A model generated the notes under the pieces. The model searched no databases, was not told the origin of the DNA, and worked only from the letters and a program-made list of their open reading frames with translations. The translations under genes were made by a program, and so were the position numbers. Positions 54,714 through 61,300 of a stretch of DNA of 64,000 nucleotides are shown piece by piece. The DNA is from Melioribacteraceae bacterium (lineage in GTDB: Bacteria; Bacteroidota; Ignavibacteria; Ignavibacteriales; Melioribacteraceae): NCBI GenBank assembly GCA_011525875.1, contig WYBN01000001.1, forward strand, positions 1 to 64,000. The letters are read 5' to 3'. Each line of letters begins with the position of its first letter. The stretch's first letter is position 1.

Positions 54714-55424
54714 TTACTTTGCCTCTTCAATTTGAATTACTCTGCCCTTGAGATTAAACTGCTTTTCTATCTCAGCAAGCGTTTTAACTGCATCGGCTTC
54801 GGCAGTAAATTTTCCTGCAGTAACTACATTGAGAATAGAGCCGCCAACTTCCTTAGTGAAAATAGACGAGGGCAGTCCGCTGTTTTCAAAACGGGATTTC
54901 AATGACGCCGCATTTGAGTAATTTAAAAATGCGCCGGCTTGAATTGTGAACTTAAATGGAATATCCGCAGGTGTTTCACTGATTTTTTCGGTTGTATTGC
55001 TTACTACTAACTGATCGGACAAAAGCTCTTCTTCGGGGATATTGCGGTCAGCCATGGTGATGTATTGTGATTCTGGATAATTTCTTTTCAATTCGGCGAG
55101 ATATTCGTTTGCCCTGGAATACGAACCTGCCGAGAAGTAATACATAAAAATTCTGTAAAGCGCCGCATCGGCATATTTGCTTTTAGGATACTTCTGATTT
55201 ATAATCAAATATTTATTAAGAGCTTCCGAAGCATTCTCGGAAAGAACTGCATCGAGAAAGATTACAGAAGGATCGCCCGATTTAGTAACCAGCAATTCTG
55301 CAAGCCCTTTTTTTGCTTGCGAACTATTTCCACTTTCAATTTCCCTCAGAAGAGGGACTATATTAGTTTCCTGAGAAAATAATATTACCGGAAGTAATAC
55401 TATTAATAATAGTATGGTTTTCAT
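54714..55424 (-). CDS. Exported SPOR-domain protein with TPR-like repeats
   Basis: The protein is about 236 residues from ATG 55424, with a signal peptide (MKTILLLIVLLPVILFSQ), a helical TPR-like middle (KYLIINQKYPKSKYADAALYR, YSRANEYLAELKRNYPES), and a C-terminal SPOR domain (FTIQAGAFLNYSNAASLKSRF, NVVTAGKFTAEADA). SPOR domains bind denuded peptidoglycan at division sites. A start at 55463 overlapping the miaB stop is possible but would bury the signal peptide. Confidence 0.8.
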   Translation of the reverse strand: MKTILLLIVLLPVILFSQETNIVPLLREIESGNSSQAKKGLAELLVTKSGDPSVIFLDAVLSENASEALNKYLIINQKYPKSKYADAALYRIFMYYFSAGSYSRANEYLAELKRNYPESQYITMADRNIPEEELLSDQLVVSNTTEKISETPADIPFKFTIQAGAFLNYSNAASLKSRFENSGLPSSIFTKEVGGSILNVVTAGKFTAEADAVKTLAEIEKQFNLKGRVIQIEEAK

Positions 55425-55462
55425 TTTATTAATAATTTCAGTTATAAAAAATCTTTTCTGCA

Positions 55463-56809
55463 TTACGCGGTAAGGTTAATTTTATTTTTACCGGGCAGAA
55501 TTTCAATCAATTCGCCGAATAGAGTTGCGGATGTAACTCTGAAAATCTTTGTCTTAACATAATCGCCCGGCTTGATATTATTTGTCTTCTCGAATACAAC
55601 TACTTTATTTGTATCTGTTTTGCCGGCGAGAAATTGGTTTGATTTTTTACTGGCGCCTTCGACGAGAACGGGTTCGATACTGCCGATAAGCTTCTGATTC
55701 ACCTCAAAAGAAATTTGCTGCTGAAGATCAATTATTTCATTCAGCCTTTTTGCTTTTACTTCTTCCGGCACGTCATCTTCCATTCTATAAGCTTTTGTTC
55801 CCTCACGAGGCGAATACTTAAACATATATGCGCCGTCGTATTTAACCTTCTGCATTATGTCAAGAGTCATAACATGGTCTTCATAAGTTTCAGTAGGAAA
55901 GCCGGAAATTATATCAGTTGAAAAACTTACGCCAGGAATTATCTGCCTTGCCTTTTCAATCAAAGCTAAATAATGCTCTACGGTATAAGTGCGGTTCATC
56001 AGTTCCAATATTCTGTTTGAACCCGACTGCAGCGGCAGATGAATATAATTGCAAATATTTGAATGACCCGCAATAGTAAACAATAATTTATCTGAAAGGT
56101 CCTGCGGGTGCGATGTGGTAAATCTTATGCGGATAGAATTATCCACCGAAGCAGAAGCGGCAAGAAGATCGGCAAAGTCATTGTTGTCATCTCTGTAAGA
56201 ATTTACGTTCTGTCCTAAGAGCGTAATTTCTTTAAATCCTTTTTGGGACAAAATTTTTATTTCGTCAACGATTGAATTCAAAGAGCGGCTGCGTTCGCGT
56301 CCGCGCGTGAAAGGAACTACACAGAAAGTGCAGAATTTATCGCAGCCCCTCATCACCGACAGCCATGCGGATAATCCTTCCTCTCGGTAGGGAAGAATAT
56401 CGTCGTAGGTTTCTGTCCGCGAAAGCTTAACTCCAATGCCTTTAATGCCGGAGAATGCGTCGTCGATAAATTCCGGCAGACGCCTGTATTCATCAGGCCC
56501 CACTACAAGGTCAACAATTTTTTTGTCTTCAATCAATTCACGTTTAAGTCTTTCTGCCATGCAGCCGAGAATCCCGATTATTGTATAAGGTTTTTTCTGT
56601 TTGATTTTTTTCAGATTGCCAAGCCTTCCGTAAATTCTCTGTTCGGCGTTGTCTCTAACGCTGCAGGTATTTAATAGAATGACGTTTGAGTCCTCGGCAT
56701 TTTCCGCAAGCTCGAATCCTTTGTTCTTCATAATGCCGAGAACTACTTCGGTATCGGCTAAATTCATCTGGCAGCCGTATGTTTCAATATATATTTTATT
56801 TTTTGTCAT
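55463..56809 (-). CDS. miaB: tRNA-2-methylthio-N6-dimethylallyladenosine synthase
   Basis: The 448-residue radical SAM methylthiotransferase has an N-terminal cluster site (YGCQMN, NTCSVRDNAEQR, GCMAER), the SAM cluster CDKFCTFC inside RGCDKFCTFCVVPFTRGRERSR, and a C-terminal TRAM domain (about 385-440). It modifies A37 of tRNAs reading UNN codons. The full motif set identifies MiaB and not RimO. GCGGAT precedes the ATG. Confidence 0.96.
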   Translation of the reverse strand: MTKNKIYIETYGCQMNLADTEVVLGIMKNKGFELAENAEDSNVILLNTCSVRDNAEQRIYGRLGNLKKIKQKKPYTIIGILGCMAERLKRELIEDKKIVDLVVGPDEYRRLPEFIDDAFSGIKGIGVKLSRTETYDDILPYREEGLSAWLSVMRGCDKFCTFCVVPFTRGRERSRSLNSIVDEIKILSQKGFKEITLLGQNVNSYRDDNNDFADLLAASASVDNSIRIRFTTSHPQDLSDKLLFTIAGHSNICNYIHLPLQSGSNRILELMNRTYTVEHYLALIEKARQIIPGVSFSTDIISGFPTETYEDHVMTLDIMQKVKYDGAYMFKYSPREGTKAYRMEDDVPEEVKAKRLNEIIDLQQQISFEVNQKLIGSIEPVLVEGASKKSNQFLAGKTDTNKVVVFEKTNNIKPGDYVKTKIFRVTSATLFGELIEILPGKNKINLTA

Positions 56810-56825
56810 TTATCCGCTTTAAAAA

Positions 56826-56855
56826 ATTAAATCCGTATCGCAAATGTAATTTCAA
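56826..56855 (-). promoter_or_regulatory. Possible miaB promoter
   Basis: On the minus strand TTGAAA (56855-56850) and TTTAAT (56831-56826) are 18 bases apart, about 17 bases before the miaB ATG. It is a near-consensus pair in an AT-rich gap, so chance is possible. Confidence 0.35.
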
Positions 56856-56920
56856 AAGGAACTAATTACAATTTAATAACATGCATGATTTTATAAGAAC
56901 CCAGGATAGAAACCGCTCTC

Positions 56921-56942
56921 AGAATAAAAAATATTTTATTCT
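56921..56942. repeat. AT-rich inverted repeat between miaB and rpiA
   Basis: AGAATAAAA and TTTTATTCT, 9-bp arms around 4 bases, in the 260-base gap between divergent genes. It could be an operator or a chance match in AT-rich DNA. The rest of the gap shows nothing firm. Confidence 0.3.
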
Positions 56943-57069
56943 AAATCAAAACTGTTTTAAGCCACTCAAAATTTCTTGAATTCATAATCAATAATATTTT
57001 TTTATTTTCTTGGAAACTATCGCTTCAATTAATAAGTTACACACAGACAAAACAAAAAAATATTTCTCG

Positions 57070-57792
57070 ATGCAGCTCACAAAAGAACAGCGGAAAAAAA
57101 AAGCAGCGGAAGAATCAGTTAAGTATATTAAAAGCGGAATGACTCTCGGGCTGGGAACCGGCAGCACTGTTTATTATATGATTAATAAACTCGCTGCTGC
57201 ATTTGCCTCCGGCGAGTTAATTAATATAAAGTGCATTCCGAGTTCTACGGCAACGGAAAACATTGCTAAGAAATTGAAAATTCCTTTAACAACTTTAGAC
57301 GAGAATCCTGTTGTTGATTTAACCATTGACGGCGCGGATGAAGTGGACAAGGACTTGAATCTAATAAAAGGCGGAGGCGGCGCACTGCTAAGAGAAAAAA
57401 TTTTAGCGCAGGCAAGCAGACAATATATAATTATCGCCGACGATTCTAAGATGTCAAAACAACTCGGCGAAAAATTTTTTGTACCTGTTGAAGTGGTCCC
57501 TTTTGCTCTTATGTCAGAAAAAAAATATCTGGAATCACTCGGCGCCGAATGTAATGTAAGAATTAATCAACAAAAAAAATTTTTTATTACAGACGAAGGT
57601 AATTATATTTTGGATGCCGATTTCAACAAGATTGAAAATGCGTTTGACCTCGAAGCAAAACTTAACGCAAGGGCTGGCATTGTTGAACACGGTTTGTTCT
57701 TGAATATGACTGATTTATTATTATTATGTGATAACGTCGGCAATTTGACTCTAAAGAGCCGTCTGCTTCCAGCATCACAAATAACAGTCTAA
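57070..57792 (+). CDS. rpiA: Ribose-5-phosphate isomerase A
   Basis: The protein is 240 residues from ATG 57070. It interconverts ribose 5-phosphate and ribulose 5-phosphate, feeding PRPP synthesis by Prs. Motifs: GMTLGLGTGSTVYYMI, DLTIDGADEVDKDLNLIKGGGGALLREKI and KLGEKF-like, here QLGEKFFVPVEVVPFA, with EHGLFLNM at the end. A TTG 20 codons upstream (57010) is in frame but family sequence begins at the ATG. It stands alone between miaB and the giant gene. Confidence 0.95.
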   Translation: MQLTKEQRKKKAAEESVKYIKSGMTLGLGTGSTVYYMINKLAAAFASGELINIKCIPSSTATENIAKKLKIPLTTLDENPVVDLTIDGADEVDKDLNLIKGGGGALLREKILAQASRQYIIIADDSKMSKQLGEKFFVPVEVVPFALMSEKKYLESLGAECNVRINQQKKFFITDEGNYILDADFNKIENAFDLEAKLNARAGIVEHGLFLNMTDLLLLCDNVGNLTLKSRLLPASQITV

Positions 57793-58233
57793 GAAAAAAA
57801 ATATTTAAATAAACATTGCTATTTATTGTGAATAATGTAATATTTTACCGTTCAATTATTGGGGACATTGTTTATTGACGATCATATTTCCATTTCCTTC
57901 GTGCAATTATGGGTTTACTGAAATTTTCTTTAATTCTTATAAATTAAAACTATTCAAATGTAATCGTGATTAAATAAAGGAACTTTTACGGCACGATTTT
58001 GTGATTTGTGGCTTTTAGCATAATTATTTTTTTGAAATTACCAAATTATTATTTTGATGCAAATTGTTGACAAACAGATACTTTTTCTATATTTTTCTAA
58101 AAATAGTTCTTTTTTCTTGTATTTTTACGTTTATTAACGGAAATTAAACTTGGTTTTGAAACAAAATTTATAACTAATTTACTTTTAACAATATAACTTA
58201 TGAGAACATACAACAAAAAACGGAGGCTAATTA
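57793..58233 (+). other. Long AT-rich intergenic region before the giant surface-protein gene
   Basis: About 440 AT-rich bases with no credible gene on either strand. No terminator with a GC-rich stem follows rpiA. The only recognisable element is the promoter-like pair at 58067-58093. A long untranslated leader for the downstream gene is possible. Confidence 0.5.
58067..58093 (+). promoter_or_regulatory. Candidate promoter for the leader ORF and giant gene
   Basis: TTGACA (58067-58072) and TATATT (58088-58093) are 15 bases apart; the -10 continues TATATTTT. The -35 is perfect but the spacer is two bases shorter than at prs and lexA, so strength is uncertain. The implied 5' leader to the giant gene is about 260 bases and contains the leader ORF. 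Confidence 0.35.
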
Positions 58234-58257
58234 ATGAAGAAAAATTTACCACCCTAA
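58234..58257 (+). CDS. Seven-codon leader ORF, MKKNLPP
   Basis: ATG-AAG-AAA-AAT-TTA-CCA-CCC-TAA, with a strong GGAGG ribosome site 7 bases before the ATG. It ends 102 bases before the giant gene and a hairpin lies between. Pro-Pro before a stop codon is a known slow-termination context, so it could be a regulatory leader peptide. It could instead be the decayed start of an exported protein (Lys-rich MKK opening). No similar short ORF is known to me. Confidence 0.4.
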   Translation: MKKNLPP

Positions 58258-58283
58258 ATTTTTGTTCGGATTTTTTGTTTCAG

Positions 58284-58310
58284 TCCCGCATGCGGGATAG
58301 CAGTTTTTTT
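58284..58310 (+). terminator. Hairpin with T-run between leader ORF and giant gene
   Basis: The perfect palindrome TCCCGCATGCGGGA (58284-58297) can form a short stem with a CATG loop, and seven T residues follow at 58304-58310 after a 6-base gap. It may be a weak attenuator upstream of the giant gene or a dispersed palindrome. Confidence 0.4.
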
Positions 58311-58359
58311 AATTCGTCAATTTTAACTAATTCTATTTTATAATATTTTGGAGATAACT

Positions 58360-61300
58360 ATGAGTCTTAAGAAACTCCTTAATTTAAGTTTTGTACTTGT
58401 ACTCTTAACCGCTTTCCTTGTACAAGCTCAAACCTTTTATGTTAACAATCAAACGGGTAATGATGCTAACCCCGGCACTCAGGCTTTGCCTAAGTTAACC
58501 GTCGGTTCGGCTATTATTGCCGCCCCTCCCGGTTCAACAATTTCGGTTGAAGCTACCGGCATTAATTATACCGAGGGTAATATTACAATTAACAAAGCTT
58601 TAACATTTACCTCGACCAATACCGCAACTAATGGCGCACCGGTTTTTGTTAACGCTAATTTGATTGTTCAGGTTAATACAACGTTTACTAATATTTTCCA
58701 GTTTGTTGATCTGACTTTAACTGCTGGGACGGTAACGGGCGCTTCTAATCTGACATTCAGCGGTAATATTACAAGAACAGCCGGTACAGTTGATACACAA
58801 ATTAACTATACCGCCGGCGCCCACAATTTCCTATATGATGGCGGCGCTGCAATTACTTCCGGTTTTGAATTACCTGCTGAAGCTAACACAACTAATTTTG
58901 GAAATTTAACCACAACTGCCGGAACGAATTTGACTTTGAATTCCGGTAAAACAATTAACGGTATTATTACCACTGGCGGAACTCTTAACTTAGGCGGAAA
59001 TACTGTTACCGTTAATGGCGCAAATGCTCACGTTGTTGACGGAGATGTTTCAAATGGCACATTAGCTTTCACATTAACAGGAGCTGCGACAAGCATTGAC
59101 GGCGGCACAGCCGGACGCGCTCTTCCGAACATTACCGCTTCATCAACTACTGCGGGCAGAACTCTTACGATTGATCCTGCCGGCGCTTCTACCATTACTA
59201 ATGTCGGAAGCTTAACATCTAATACAGCCGCAAACATTACTACAAATAATACCGGAACGGTTGGCACTGTTACACTTAATGGTTCAGGTACAGTTAATGT
59301 ATTTAACGGCGGTTCAGTTGGCGCTGTAACCGGTTCTTCAGGCAGCACCGGCACAATTACTCTTGCAAATATTACTGCAGGCGCTGCAACAATTGCCAGC
59401 ATTACTCAATCAGGCACCGGCTTTATCAACTTTGTTGGTACTGCTGCAACATCAATTAATATTACAGGCAATGTTCTTTTGAACACTGCTTTTACATTAA
59501 CTAACGTTGCTTCTATTGGACTTGGAACAATCACTTTCCCTGATCTTGCAACAACAATCGGCGGCACGCTGACAAACTCCGCAGGATTTACTGGTTCCTC
59601 AACTTCAGCCGGAAATGCTGGAAATGGAAATATTATTTTTGGAAATATAACTACCACCGTTACTGTTACCGGCGCTACTACTAACAGCACCACCGGCGGA
59701 TATACTCTTTCGGGCGCGGGTGCTTTTACAGGCAGCGGTAGAATTACTTTTGCAACTACAACCGGCGCTTTGACATTTACCGGCGGTATTACAAACAGTT
59801 CTACTCTTAACGGTACCGCTCCTGTTGGCGATATTATCGCAGCAGGTTTAGGCGGAGCTGCTACGGTTAATTCAGGCGCTGTAGTTAACAGTTCTACAAG
59901 AGCGACAGCTCACATAGATTTTTCGAATTTAACTGGTGTTAATACAATAGCCTCGGTTTCATCCACAGGTTCAACCGGAGGCGATATTTTATTTGGTAAC
60001 GGAAACGTCGTAATTGCAGGCTCAGTTACTAACTCAAGAAGCGCTGCCGGCGCCGACATAGTATTCGGTACTGGCGCTACCGGCGGAACAACTGTAGCTA
60101 TTGCAAGCATAACAAATTCTGGCGCTTCTAATATTACATTCTTAAGCGTAAGCACAGGTAATGTTAACATTACTGGTTCGGTAAGCAATACTTCGAGCGG
60201 AACGATTTCTTTTACAAACTTGTTGACAGGAAATTTCACGCTAAACGGAACGCTTACAAATAGCGGTTCAGGCACAGTTACTTTCCCCGCTGTAACCACA
60301 TGCGTTGTCAACGTTGGCGGTATTTCCGTTAGCGCCGGCACGGTTAACTTTGCTGCTACGCAAACTGGCGCATTCAATGTAAATGGTTTATGGACAGTAT
60401 CCGGCGGTACGCTTAATATTTTAGGCGGCGGCGGCGCTGCTAATATTACTGTTTCGCAGGTTGTTACTTCTACTATAACCTGGACTGCCGGTACAATTAA
60501 CTTTACCGGTCGCCCAACAGTCAGCATAGGAAGTGCCGCAGTTTACATTGGCGGCGCTACAACTAATCCAACATTTACATCAGCAACAACGACTTTGAAC
60601 TTCACAGAGCCACTGCCAAACGTAGTTCAAACCATTTATGTAGGTTTGGCTAACCCGGTTTATCCAGGTCCTTTTACAATTACCAACCCTGCAAATATTC
60701 CGGCTCCGGTAGTAAGGTTCTTGCCTAACGGCGCTGCTTCAGCAAACTTATATGTACTTAATGACGTAACATTTAATACAGGCGCTATAGTTAATTCAGT
60801 TTTAATTGATGGCGTTAGACTTAATGTAGGAAAGAACGGACTTGGCGGCGGTAACGGTAACTTCCAGAATACAACCGGTTATACAACTGCTAACGGCGGT
60901 TATGTTATGATGTCCGGTACAACGCTTGCGCAAACCGTAAACGCTGGCGCTGCACCAAATGCAGGCGCTACATTCGGCGCATTTGGCGTTGACAACGAAT
61001 CCGGTATCATTCCGGCTGTTACCTTCACAAACGCAACATGCACATTTACAAATGACTTCTTCCTTGCTGAAGGTGATGTAAGCTTAGTAAATACACAATT
61101 CAGCGGAACAGCTCCTTGGCCGACTGTTTATAGAACTGAAGGTACTTTCACTACTGCTCCTACAGTCGCTGCCGGCACTATGATTAACGTGACTTATTAT
61201 GGATTTGATAAAGTTACTGCTCTTGAAGTCCCTGCCGGAGCTACATCGTTGAATAACTTAACTGTCTCAACTACAAACGGCGCTTTAGCGGGATTTGGCA

